From the NCBI GenBank assembly GCA_948144175.1, contig CANXME010002329.1, positions 219,504 through 283,503 of the forward strand: a DNA stretch of 64,000 nucleotides. Direction: 5' to 3'. The notes under the pieces are model-generated. The model searched no databases. It was given only the letters and a program-made list of their open reading frames with translations, and was not told where the DNA came from. Numbering within the stretch: position 1 is the first letter of the stretch; each line of letters opens with the position of its first letter. Position numbers and translations under genes: made by a program. This document shows positions 44,653-55,358 of the stretch, in pieces. This DNA is from Closterium sp. NIES-65 (lineage: Eukaryota; Streptophyta; Zygnematophyceae; Desmidiales; Closteriaceae).

Positions 44653-45114
44653 ATCGGGGAATCATTCAGTTGCGAGTTTCCGTGTAAAATAACGGAGTGT
44701 AGTGTTAATTTGGGTGACCCGAATTGGTGTACCTGATCGTTGCCTCGGACCTCGGCGGTCGCGACGAGGAAAATTCTCTCTCCGCGGGAGTTGGCAGCCC
44801 GCTCCGAACGCGGCTCGCGGATGGTGTGCAACGTGGCGGACGTTGGCTGCACAAGCGTGCATGTTGCGGAACCTCCCCGCTGTGTGAGAGGCCCGCGTAG
44901 TTTGACCGCGAGTGCCGTCTCTTGATTCCCTCTCGGCCAACTCTTAGGTTCTCGGTACGGGCACCTGGAGCTCGTTTTCGTTCTCCGTCTTCACATCTTG
45001 TTTTCTTCCTGCTCGCCCGTTCCACGTAGAGGTCCTCATCGCCTAGTGCTAGCAGAGACTCTGCTTGGCCGCGTTCGCGCTTGGTAGCGTCTACCGTAGC
45101 TCTTATTTTCTGTC
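44653..45114. other. Upstream region of the uncharacterised gene
   Basis: It begins with the right target duplication ATCGG of the gypsy element. No coding sequence is supported. It may contain a promoter. Confidence 0.35.
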
Positions 45115-45228
45115 GCGAGCACTGTTTTGCGTACCGTTCGTCCTAGATACACGCGAGCACTGTTTCGCGTACAGTTCGTCCTAGATACACGCGAGCACTG
45201 TTTCGCGTACCTTTTGTCCTAGATACAC
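45115..45228 (+). promoter_or_regulatory. Three 38-bp direct repeats upstream of the uncharacterised gene
   Basis: Units start at 45115, 45153 and 45191 and contain GCGAGCACTGTTTCGCGTAC followed by TTCGTCCTAGATACAC, with few differences. They end 36 bp before the candidate start codon at 45265. Position and spacing suggest a promoter or 5' UTR element; function is inferred only. Confidence 0.5.
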
Positions 45229-45264
45229 CGTACCTTTGGTCGCGCTCTTGCGGTCGTACCAGTA

Positions 45265-48200
45265 ATGAACCGCGAAATGAAGGCGCTTAGAGCTGGGTCG
45301 AAGGAGGCCGCCTCCTGTCCGGCCATCATCTCTGTTGCGGGAGCCACGGTGGACCTCCCCCCCGAGCAGTGGAAGCTGCTCGTTGAGGATAAGCAACCTC
45401 TCACGGCCCGTCTGTTCGACTTTGTCACCGGGTGAGATCCATGCGATCCATTCCCTGACTCCAATATGCACGCGTTGTTTATGGTCGCGGTGTTTAGGCT
45501 GTTCGCGACATGTCAGCAATATTTACTAGTGGGCAGTGCAGGCCGCGGCATACCTCCGCTGTGCTTTTAGGTCGCGTTGTTTATGGTTGAGCTTTTCCCC
45601 GCCGTGTTTTACACCGTCCCGCACAGCGTGATTGTCCGGAGGTATCTGGAGAAGGAGGTGCATGAGCACGTCCGAATCGTGACGAGTGGTGTTGTCGCGG
45701 ACATAGTCGCGGGTCGCGATGAAGCGGTCCAAGCCTTTGCCGGTTTGATGGAGTGCAGCCTGGACGTTTTCAGCATCTGGTTCGAGTGAGTTTTCATTGG
45801 GAGTGTTCACTTGTACAGGGAATGCACTCGTTTACGTGGTTTAACGCGGTCGTCAATGGCACGTTCAGGGACTTGTTCGACAAGAAGAGCTCGAACGCGA
45901 GCATGCTTATTCTGCTTCACCCCGACCACCTGTCGCTTGACGGTGACGAGACGTGGAACACGCGGTTCGTTCGCGTTGCTATTCCCACTGGTGGTGCGGA
46001 ACACGTCACCGCGGCGGATGCGATTATGGAGTGAGTAACGCGTACTGGTTTATCATCAGTTTCACGTTCATTTCCGCTCCGAGGCTCATGTCGCTAACCG
46101 TGCGTTCGCGAGGATATGTATGTGCTTTTGGGCAGGTGGTTTCAGGGTCGCGTCGACGAGGATTTTGCGCGCGGCTCCATTTCAGTGCACCCGCTCCCGC
46201 CAGCTTAAGGATCCCGAGCGTCTGTTGGATCTGGTACGTCTGTGTTGTGTACGTGTTCTCGATGACCGCCTATAGTTGCAGTGGTGCTAACAAACCCCAT
46301 GTAATGTTTTCCACGACGCGACGTCATTGAAGGGCTCCTGCGGCAATCTCGCTTGTCTGTTCGCGTTCGACAAGATCCTTGCCCAGTTGGACGCGGTCGC
46401 TGCCAGTGGATCCGAGCCGCAATTCTCGAGGCCAACCGCGAAGACTCTGAATGCACTGCGGCATGAGGCGTACCAAACCGCCAAAGAGCTTGCGTTCAGC
46501 TTGAGCGTGGATTTGACGCGATCCAAGCACGGCGGTGAGGCTGAAGGTGCTGAAATGGGGAAGGTGCAGAAAGTGGCTACGGGTGCGCAGGTTGCTGACC
46601 ATGGTGTTCTTGCTCTCACAGGTGCCGCTGGTGTTTCGAACCGCGGAGGTGCTCGGGGGGGGACGGTGGTCCACGCTGATGACGAAGGGGCCGAGGATAC
46701 CGCGACTAAGGGTGCAACCCGCGATGAGGTTGACCGCGCTGTTGCGCGTGAGGGGGAGGAGTCGAGCGAGGAGGAGGCGGAGGCTCACGTGGTAGCGGCC
46801 GCGGCATCCAGCAGGCCCACTACATCCGGCAAGAGCATCAAGCACCTCGCGCAGCACTTGGCCCCCGGTGCTGGAAGCGCGGGCCTGAGTGGTGAGGTCG
46901 CGGGCAAGAGTCCCGTGACAGGTCCGCGTGATCACGCGTCCCTGTCCTCGTTGCCATCGCATAAGCTTGCTGCCGAGATCCTGCAGCTCGAATGTAGGCT
47001 TGCAGCGCAGGCCGAAGAGAACGCACGGCTGAAGAAACGCCAGGAGTCGGGGGTTGGTGGGGTCGCGGTCGTGGGCTTTGAGGAGCTTGCGTCCGCGCTT
47101 GCTAATGCGATTCGGATGTTGGAGAAGGAGGCGAGGGCGATCGCGCACGAAAGAGCGGCCCTGGTCGATACGCGTAACCAGGAGGCGTTGGTGCTGGGGC
47201 GAGTGGACGCGAGGCTGGGACAGCTGCAGGGGGGTGGTGACAGACTCCATGGAAGCCGCTCAGAAGAAGCTGACGGACAAGGTTGCACAGAAGATGGACA
47301 ACATGTCGACCGCGATCTCCGCGACAGCAGAGCGGGCAATCACCACCAACGGGGTCACAAACGCGCTACACACCCTCATCGCGATCGTTGGAGGAGCCCC
47401 CCCGCCGCGCACGGATAATAAAGGAACGGCCGCGACGGAGATTGCCGAGACCGGGGATGCAGAGTATGGAAAGTGGGCAGCGGGTGCGAAGGCGGAGAAT
47501 CAACGGGGGGCGAAGAGGCAGAGAGGTCCCCAAGCAGCGGCTGCGGTGCGCAATCCGAGCGTGCAGGACATGCTGAAGCAGAAGTGGGGCGCTGCATCGC
47601 AAGGTGTAGCACCGCCTGGTCAACCGGGTTCGAGCTCGCACTCCATCCCACCTGGAGAAGCTGCACCCAAACCACCGGGCCCTGCTAGGGCAACCGCGAC
47701 AGTGACAAGTACTGTGGGTTGGGGCAAGGGTAAGGCGGAGGATGGAGAGGCGCCGGCTGCTGCGGGTTCGCTGGCCTCGAGGCGTGAGGTCCACTCCGCA
47801 ACGGCTGCTGCGGCTGAGGGCAGGCAGACCACGCTCGCACCCGCTCGTGCTGCAATCACCGTGGGAAACCTGCACAGCGCACTAGCATCTGCAAGTCCTA
47901 TCGCGGCCTCGGTCGAGGTCAAGGCGGAGAAACGCGAACGGGGTGGCAAGAAGTTGCCCCCTCCACCCGTGTACACGATCGACGAGGACGATGCGGATAA
48001 GGAGCTGTAGGGTCTCGTAAGCAGGTGGGTCGAGGCGGGCGACGGAGGAGAGCAGGGTGGGGAGGCCGCGGTCGATGTTTATAGCAGCAGGGAGAGCGCG
48101 GACGAGCAAGACGGAGACCCCGTGATCATGGATGGTGACACCGGCCCCAAGCGCAAGGGCTGCGGCATCCGGACTCCACCCAGGGGCGGGCCCGAATTGG

Positions 48201-48343
48201 TTTCTGAACCCCATCCGGGGGGGAAGAAGCGATGGCTCGGACACGGCGACCGCGAAGACTTGCAGTACAAGACCGCGATCGCGATGTATCCCTACGACGG
48301 GAAGGTCGACCCCGGGCTGAACCTGAGCCAGCAGCAGATCTGA
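45265..48343 (+). pseudogene. Uncharacterised multi-segment gene with coiled coil, frame-broken
   Basis: Coding-like segments are 45265-45431 (starts MNREMKALRAGSKEAASC), about 45574-45788 (FMVELFPAVFYTVPHSVIVR), 45820-46034 (MHSFTWFNAVVNGTFRDLFD), about 46135-46200, 46327-47230 (coiled coil around LAAEILQLECRLAAQAEE), 47230-48010 (Ala/Pro/Gly/Lys-rich, ends DEDDADKEL) and 48028-48343 (ends LNLSQQQI). Donor-like GTGAGT sites end the second and third segments, but several simple GT-AG joins do not preserve frame, and a G run at about 47230 shifts frame. I recognise no family. Lying between two transposons and beside a 180-bp tandem repeat, it could be cargo or an accessory protein of an unknown DNA transposon, or a decaying host gene. 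Confidence 0.5.
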
Positions 48344-48439
48344 GAATGGGCCGCGGACCTGTCTATCGCCGAGGGGTTACATACGGGCCTCTTAATCACC
48401 ATGCACTACCGCAACCTCGTGGCAAGCAAGGACAGGAGA

Positions 48440-48946
48440 GCTGTGCCAATCCACCCCGTTCTGAAATGTGCGGATCCTTTCGCGTTTTGGTTGTAGAGGC
48501 GCTCGTTCCGAGCGCTTTTCTCCCGCCGGGACACATGGCTCCGCTTGTCTGGGCCTATTACCAAGTAGGCAAGGGCGTGGGAGGATTGCGAGCATCATCG
48601 ATCATCGATACTCGCGAATGAAGAGCGCCCCTGCACTTCCTGCACATGTGCGGATCCTACCGCGTTTTGGGGATGGAAGCGCTCGTTCCGAGCGTTTTTC
48701 TCCCGCCGGGTCATATGGCTGCGCTTGTCTGGGCCTTTTACCAAGCCAGCAAGGGCGTGGGAGGGTTGCGAGCATCATCAGTCATCGGCGCTCGCGAATG
48801 ACGAGCGCCCGCTGCACTTTCTGCACATGTGCGGACCCTTCCGCGTTTTGGGATTAGAAGCGCTCGTTCCGAGCGTTTTTCTTCCGCCAGGTCACGTGGC
48901 TCCGCTTGTCTGAGCCTATTACCAAGCCAGCAATGGTGTGGGAGGG
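48440..48946. repeat. 180-bp tandem repeat, left block (three units)
   Basis: The word CGGATCC (or CGGACCC) occurs at 48471, 48651 and 48832, giving spacing of 180-181 bp. Each unit holds CGCTCGTTCCGAGCG, a 6-bp-stem hairpin followed by TTTTTCT, and CGCTTGTCTG. Short open frames over it are repeat artefacts. Confidence 0.92.
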
Positions 48947-48951
48947 TTGCG

Positions 48952-49084
48952 TGTCAGAACATTATAGCTTATACATTTGTGTAGGCTGTAGTGGGGTATC
49001 CCATAAGGGGTACAACCCAATTAGGGTTAGTACTTGTACCCAACTCTTTCATAGTTCATCCATTCTCTAGTTCTCATCTTCACA
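48952..49084 (+). repeat. Copia-3 5' LTR
   Basis: It is 133 bp and clearly related to the copia-2 LTR (shared TGTAGGCT, AGGGGTACAACC, AATTAGGGTTAGTA). TGGTACAAAGTTGG follows as a degenerate primer binding site. Confidence 0.9.
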
Positions 49085-49189
49085 TGGTACAAAGTTGGTT
49101 CCCTCGTGGGAACTGTTCCTAGGGCCCACCGACTTTTTTTTCCTGCCCTGAGCACGCTTGGCCCTTGCCCAAGTCGCGCCCCGTGTCGT

Positions 49190-50065
49190 TCCCCCTCTAG
49201 CGGCCCCTTTTACGGCCCCTAACGACCCCGTCGCGTCGCCCTTTCGGCCCCGTCGCGCCGCCCTTTCGGCCCCGTCGCGCCGCCCTTGCGGCCCCGTCGC
49301 GCCGCCCTTGTGGCCCCATCGCGCCGCCCTTTACGCGGCCCCGTTGCCGCCCCTTCCTGCGGCAAAGTCGCCGCCCTTTGAGCGGCCCCGTCGCCGCCTT
49401 TTCAGCAGCCCCGTCGCCACCCTTCCACGGCCCCGTCGCCGCCCTTCCACGGCCTCGCCGCCCGCCCTTACAGCGGCCCCGTCGCCCGCCCTTCCGCGGT
49501 CCCGACACCGCCCTTCCGCGGCCCCGTCGCCGCCCTCAAGCGGCCCCGTCGCCGCCCTTCAGCGGCTCCATCGCCGCCTTTTCAGCAACCCCGTCGCCGC
49601 CCGTCCTTTTAGCGGCCCCGCCGCCGCCCTTCCACGGCCCCGTCGCCGCCCTTCCACGGCCCCGTCGCCGCCCTTACAGCGGCCCCATCGCCCGCCCTTC
49701 CGCGGCCCCGTCGCCGCCCTCCAGCGGCCCCGTTGCCGCCCTTCCGCGGCCCCGTCGCCGCCCTTTCAGCGGCCCCGTCGCCGCCCGCCCTTTCAGCGGC
49801 CAGTCGCCCCCCTTGCAGCGTCCTGTCGCCGCCCTTCCAGCGACCCCGTCACCGCCCTTCCACGGCCCCATCGCCGCTCAGCCGCCCAGCACCCGAGCCG
49901 CCGAGCAGCTGAACCGCCGAGCAGCCGAGCCGCCCGACAGCCGAGCCTCCGAGCAGCCGAGCCGCCGAGCACCCGAGCCGCCCGACCGCCGAGCCGCCCA
50001 GCAGCCGAGCCGCCCGACCACCGAGCCGCCGAACCGCCGAACCGCCCGACCGCCCCACTTGCCTG
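49190..50065. repeat. GC-rich tandem array in the copia-3 leader
   Basis: It contains imperfect 21-24-bp units around CCCCGTCGCCGCCCTTCCAC, then GCCGAGCCGCC units from about 49890. Organisation is as in copia-2 although the unit sequence differs. Open frames on both strands are artefacts. Confidence 0.9.
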
Positions 50066-50132
50066 GTAAGAGCTGAGTCTCTGCCATTGCACTGCCCTAC
50101 CCCACGGTACTCACTGCCTGTCTACTGCTGTC

Positions 50133-50612
50133 ATGGCCTCCCCTAGTGTTCTCACCTTTGACGCTGAGGGTCGGGCAGTGGACTTTGAGGTCTGGGTAGA
50201 TGATCTGCAGCTTTTCCTACAGTGTGATAGGGCAGACAGTCTCTCCCTCTTTGACCTCACTTCTGGTGCCTCTCCTGCCCCTGCTGCTGATGCTGACGCC
50301 ACTGTTCGCTCATAGTGGGCCACGCGTGATGCTGCTGCTCGCCTTGCTGTGCGCCGCCACTTACCGACCGCTGAGCGTGCACACTTTAGCCAATACAAGA
50401 GTGCTCAGACCTTGTATGACGCTGTAGTTGTACGCTACTCTTCCCCTGCCACTGCTGCATTGAGCCGCTTGATGCTACCGTACCTCTTCCCTGACCTCAT
50501 CACGCACCTCCGCACTAGTGACACTCGCTACCGCGCTGCGCTTCCTGCTGAGTTCTGCGCCAAGAACTCCCCCCCCCATGTACATCACCCTCTACTACAT
50601 AGTCACCCTTGA
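50133..50612 (+). pseudogene. Copia-3 gag remnant
   Basis: It starts MASPSVLTFDAEGRAVDFEV, parallel to copia-2 gag. TAG at 50313 replaces the CAG of copia-2. Sequence corresponding to the rest of gag and the start of pol is deleted after YITLYYIVT, which is joined directly to LDSGASRS of the protease. Confidence 0.85.
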
Positions 50613-53087
50613 CTCGGGTGCGTCCCGCTCAGTCGGCCGGTTGCAGTCTCCCTGTCAGACCCCTCTGGGGGTCCTGTCCTTGCTAGCTTCTCCACTGTCC
50701 TTCCATGCCCTGCAGCCCCCTCTGGCACCCTGTCAGGTCTCTACCTCCCCTCGTTCTCTACGAACTTGGTGAGTGGAGCGGACCTACAGGATAGGGGGGT
50801 TGACCAGTTCACTCCTGCGACTTAGCGAGTGACCCACTGCACGTGTGCTCGGACAGGCCGACACTTGGCCACGTTCACCCGTCGGCCAGGGTCGAGCCTG
50901 TACACCCTTACTACTGAGTCTCCTCCGGCTGCTGAGTCTGCCCAGGTAGTTGCGTCGAGTCAGGTGTTTGCTGCAGCGTCCAGGTCCGGTCCTGAGTCTG
51001 CTCCCTGCTCGTGTCGTCTGCTATCCCACCAGACTCTCCTTTGGCACCACCGCCTTGGTCACCCCTCCCTGCCTCGTCTCCGAGGCATGGCCTCCCGTGT
51101 CCTTGCCTCTGGTCTCCCTCGGTCTCTCCCTTCCCTACCTCCGGGGCCTGGCCCTACCTGCGTCCCCTGCGTCGAGGGGAGACAGCGCGCTGCCCCTCAC
51201 TCCTCCGAGTTTCCTCCAACAGAGGCTCCGCTGCAGACTCTCCACATGGACGTGTGGGGCCCAGCCCGCGTCAGTGGGCAGGGGCGCGAGCGGTACTTCC
51301 TGCTGGTGGTTAACGACTACTCGCGTTACACCACTGTCTTCCCCTTGCGCAGCAAGGGTGACGTCACTGAGGTGTTGATCGACTGGATCCGCGCAACTCG
51401 TCTCCAGCTCAGGGAGAGTTTCGGCTCGGACTTTCATGTTCTGCGTCTGCACTCGAATAGAGGCGGAGAGTTTTCCTCTGCCCGTCTGGGAGCCTTCTGT
51501 CGTGCACAGGGCATCCGTCAGACCTTCACGCTTCCGGCCTCTCCACAGCAAAATGGGATTGCTGAGCGCCGCATTGGCATGGTCATGGACGTCGCTCGTA
51601 CGTCCATGATGCATGCGGCTGCACCCCATTTTCTGTGGCCGTTTGCAGTTCAGTACGCCGCGCATCAGCTCAACCTTCAGCCCCAGGTCTCCATGCCGGA
51701 GACCTCCCCCGCCTTGCGGTGGACCGGGAAGGTTGGCGATGCGTCTGCGTTTCGGGTCTGGGGATCTCGGGCGTTTGTCCGTGACTTGTCTGCGGACAAG
51801 CTGCCCCCCCGTGCTGTTCCCTGCGTCTTCCTTGGCTTCCCCCCTGACGCGCGTGGTTGGCAGTTTTACCACCCCACCTCGCGCCGTCTTCTGTCCTCCC
51901 AGGACGTCACCTTTGACGAGTCGGTGCCTTACTACTGTCTCTTCCCCTACCGCACTGCGCCCCTTCCCCCGCCGCCGCTCTTCCTTGCACCAGGTCCTCC
52001 CGAGGTAGACCCCCTCCCCCCTCAAGGTCCTGCCCCGTCAGGTGTGTCCCAGGTAGACGCAGTCAAGCCTGTCGAGGTAGCTGTTGACTCTGGTGCTGCT
52101 AAAGTTGCTGAGCCTGCGGGTGCCGGGTCTGGGGGTGATGAGACTGGGGTGCTGAGCCTGGGGGTGCGGAGTCTGGGGGTGCTGAGACTGGGGGGTGCTG
52201 AGTCTGGGGGTGCTGAGCCTGGGGGTGCTGAGCCTGGGGGTGCGGAGCCTAGAGGTGCGGAGCCTGGGGGTGCCGAGCCTGGGGGCGCTGGGTCTGCTCG
52301 TGTGGCCGCCGGCGGTGCTTCGTCGAGGCGGGAGCCACTCTCTCCACAGGAGCTGCGCGAGTGGTTTGCCCGCCGCTGGAGACGTGCTGCTGAGACTAGG
52401 GGTGCTGCTGGGGCTATTGGAGTTGGTCCTGCTGGAGCTGCTGGCGGTACGAGTGCTGCTAGAGCTGAAGCTGCTGGGGGTGTTGACGCTGGTGTTTCTA
52501 CTGACGCTGGTGCGTCTGGGGGTGCTGCTGAGGCTGCTGGTGCTGACGGTCCTACTGGAGTTGGTGCTGCTGGAGCTAGAGCTGCTGGGGGTGTTGGCGG
52601 TGGCGGTGCTGCTGGCGCTGGCGCTTCTGAGGGTGCTGGAGTTGGCGCTGTTGGAGCTGGATGTGCTGCTGGCACTGGTGCTGCCGCTGGGGGTACTGGT
52701 GCCGTCCTTGCTGGTTCTGCGCGGCCGAGGCCGTACTTCGTTCCGCTCATGGAGCAGGTTCTTGGTCTCCCGCCCTCTCCAGGTCTTGCTCCTCCCTTAG
52801 AGTGTTCACAGTCTGTCCAGTCGCAGTCACAGTTACAGCCCGGCTCCCCTCTACCTGCTCCTTCTCCCTACACTGGTCCTACTGGAGGTCTTGCTGAGCA
52901 TCGTGAGCCTGCGTCTCGTCCTGCGTCGCCTGTTCGTGCTGCTCGCACTAGTGGTCGTACTGCGCGTCCGCGTCCTCCTGCGGTCCCCGGCACACACCAG
53001 ATGGCGCTGTGTCCTTCCACTGCTCCTCTGCGTGTCCCGTTGCCGTCTCCTCCAGAGTCCTCTCTTCCTACTCTTGCTGACCCGTAG
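50613..53087 (+). pseudogene. Copia-3 pol: protease remnant and integrase
   Basis: An in-frame TAG lies at 50823. The main frame (50829-53087) contains the integrase zinc region (LLWHHRLGHPSLPRL), first Asp in MDVWGPARV, but LHSNRGGEF where the second catalytic Asp should be, and QQNGIAERRIG with Glu. A GAEPG-type repeat (about 52110-52290) and Ala/Gly-rich linker follow. The frame is lost before RT. Confidence 0.88.
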
Positions 53088-53348
53088 TCTGACTCTCTTC
53101 GTGCTGCTAGTCCTTCTATCACGCGTCTCCTAGCTACTGTTGTCACTGACCCTTCCTTTGAGTCCACTGCTGCGTCTGCCCTAGTTGGTGAGCTTGTCGA
53201 CTTCGCTGCTCGCTGTCGTCTAGACTACGCTGCCAGTCTCGTTGCTGAGTCTGAGTCTGTCTGTCCTCCGTCCGTCGGGGGTGAGTGTGCTCTTGGCACG
53301 GACGTCCTTGAGGACAGGCAGGAGGAGTTCCAGTGCTTTGCTGCTGCT

Positions 53349-54465
53349 TTGCCCCATCTCGTGTCCACGCTGATTGCCCCTGAGGGAGACCTGGATGCAC
53401 CAGACATCCGGACTCCTTGTTCGTACGCTGAGGCAATCGATGGTCCCCACTCCTCTCACTGGCAGTCGGCCATGGATGCAGAGATGGCTTCCTGGAAGTC
53501 CACAGGCACCTACGTAGACGAGGTTCCCCCACCTGGGGCGAACATCGTCAGTGGCATGTGGATTTTCAGGGTGAAGCGGCCGCCGGGTTCTCCGCCTGTC
53601 TTCAAGACGCGTTACGTGGCTCGAGGCTTCAGTCAGCGGCAGGGAGTTGACTACTTTCATACCTTCTCTCCCACCCGGAAGATGACCACTCTTCGGGTGC
53701 TGCTTCACATAGCTGCTCAGCGGGACTACGAGCTTTACTCTCTTGACTTCAGCACAGCTTTTCTGCAGGGCAGCATGCACGAGGAGATCTCGCTGCGCCG
53801 CCCTCCTTGCTTCACTGGGTCGTTTCCTCCTGGTACCCAGTGGAGCCTCCGGCGGCCAGTCTACGGTCTCCGCCAGGCGCCCCGTGAGTGGCACGACACA
53901 CTGAGGACTACACTTGCGGCTCTTGGGTTTGCTCCTTCTACAGCCGACCCGTCGCTGTTTCTGCGCACCGACACCTCTCTGCCGCCGTTCTACATCCTCG
54001 TGTACGTCGACGACTTGGTCTTTGCCACAGCTGACACTGCTGGACTCGCCGACCTGAAGTCCGAGCTGCAGAAGAGACACATGTGCACAGATCTGGGTGA
54101 ACTGCGCAGCTACCTTGGCTTGCAGATCACCCGGGACAGAGCACAGCGCACCATTACCCTGACTCAGTCACACATGGTGCAGCAGGTCCTTCAGCGCTTC
54201 GGCTTCACGTACTCCTCGCCTCAGGCCACTCCTCTGTCTACTCAACACTCACTCTCAGCTCTGCCTTCGGATGAGTCCGTAGAGCCGAGTGGCCCGTACC
54301 CAGAGCTTGTTGACTGCCTCATGTACCTGACGACCTGACCTTGCGTGCCCTCTTAGCATCTTGGCACCCTATGTTGCTCCTGGGAGACACCGACCAGAGC
54401 ACATGGCTGCAGGAAAAAGGGTGTTGCGCTACGTGTGCAGTACGTCGGGCATGGGGCTAGTGCTT
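53349..54465 (+). pseudogene. Copia-3 pol: reverse transcriptase, RNase H truncated
   Basis: RT motifs are intact (LDFSTAFLQG, VYGLRQAPREW, LVYVDDLVFA). After PYPELVDCLMYLTT a small deletion breaks the frame. A short RNase H start follows (RVLRYVCSTSGMGLVL) and is fused at about 54465 to the 3' LTR remnant. Confidence 0.88.
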
Positions 54466-54471
54466 AGAGGG

Positions 54472-54529
54472 CTAGTACTCGTACCCAACTCTTTCATAGT
54501 TCATCCATTCTCTCGTTCTCATCTTCACA
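54472..54529 (+). repeat. Copia-3 3' LTR remnant
   Basis: It matches 49027-49084 of the 5' LTR and is followed by TTGCG. The junction with pol shows GGGCTAGT on both sides, suggesting a deletion between short repeats. Confidence 0.9.
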
Positions 54530-54534
54530 TTGCG

Positions 54535-55018
54535 AACATCATCAGTCATCGGGGCTCACGAATGAAGAGCGTCCGTTGAACTTTCTGCACATGGGCGGAT
54601 CCTTTCGCGTTTTGGTTGTAGAGGCGCTCGTTCCGAGCGTTTTCTCCCGCCGGGACACGTGGCTCCGCTTGTCTGGGCCTAAAACCAAGCCAGCAAGGGC
54701 GTGGGAGGATTACGAGCATCATCGGTCATCGGCGCTCGCGAATGAAGAGCGCCCGCTGCACTTCCTGCACATATGCAGATCCTTCTGCGTTTTGCGGGAG
54801 GAAGCGTTCGTTCTGAGCGTTTTTCTCCCGCCGGGTCAAATGGATGCGCTTGTCTGGACCTATTACCAAACCACCAAGGGCGTAGGAGGGTTGCGAGCAT
54901 CATCGGTCATCGGCGCTCGCGAATGAAGACCGCTCGCTGCACTTCTTGCACATTTGCGGATCCTTCCGCATTTTGGGGCTAGATGCGCCCGTTCTTGGCG
55001 TTTTTCTTCCGCCAGGGG
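54535..55018. repeat. 180-bp tandem repeat, right block (three units)
   Basis: It continues the left block: the marker word occurs at 54596, 54776 and 54957. It ends where an A-rich stretch leads into the CA repeat. Confidence 0.92.
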
Positions 55019-55059
55019 TCTTAAGAAAAAAAGAATAAAAAAAGAAAACAAAACACACA

Positions 55060-55358
<299 letters not shown>

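Larger units (their letters stand above)
48952..54529 (+). mobile_element. Copia-3: decayed Ty1/copia element inside the 180-bp repeat
   Basis: The 5' LTR is 48952-49084 (TGTCAGAACATTATAG...TTCACA). The 3' LTR survives only as its last about 58 bp. A perfect 5-bp duplication TTGCG flanks the element (48947-48951, 54530-54534). Removing element plus one duplication (5,583 bp) restores the repeat spacing to 181 bp. It is the same family as copia-2. Much of gag, part of protease and most of RNase H are deleted. Confidence 0.95.
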
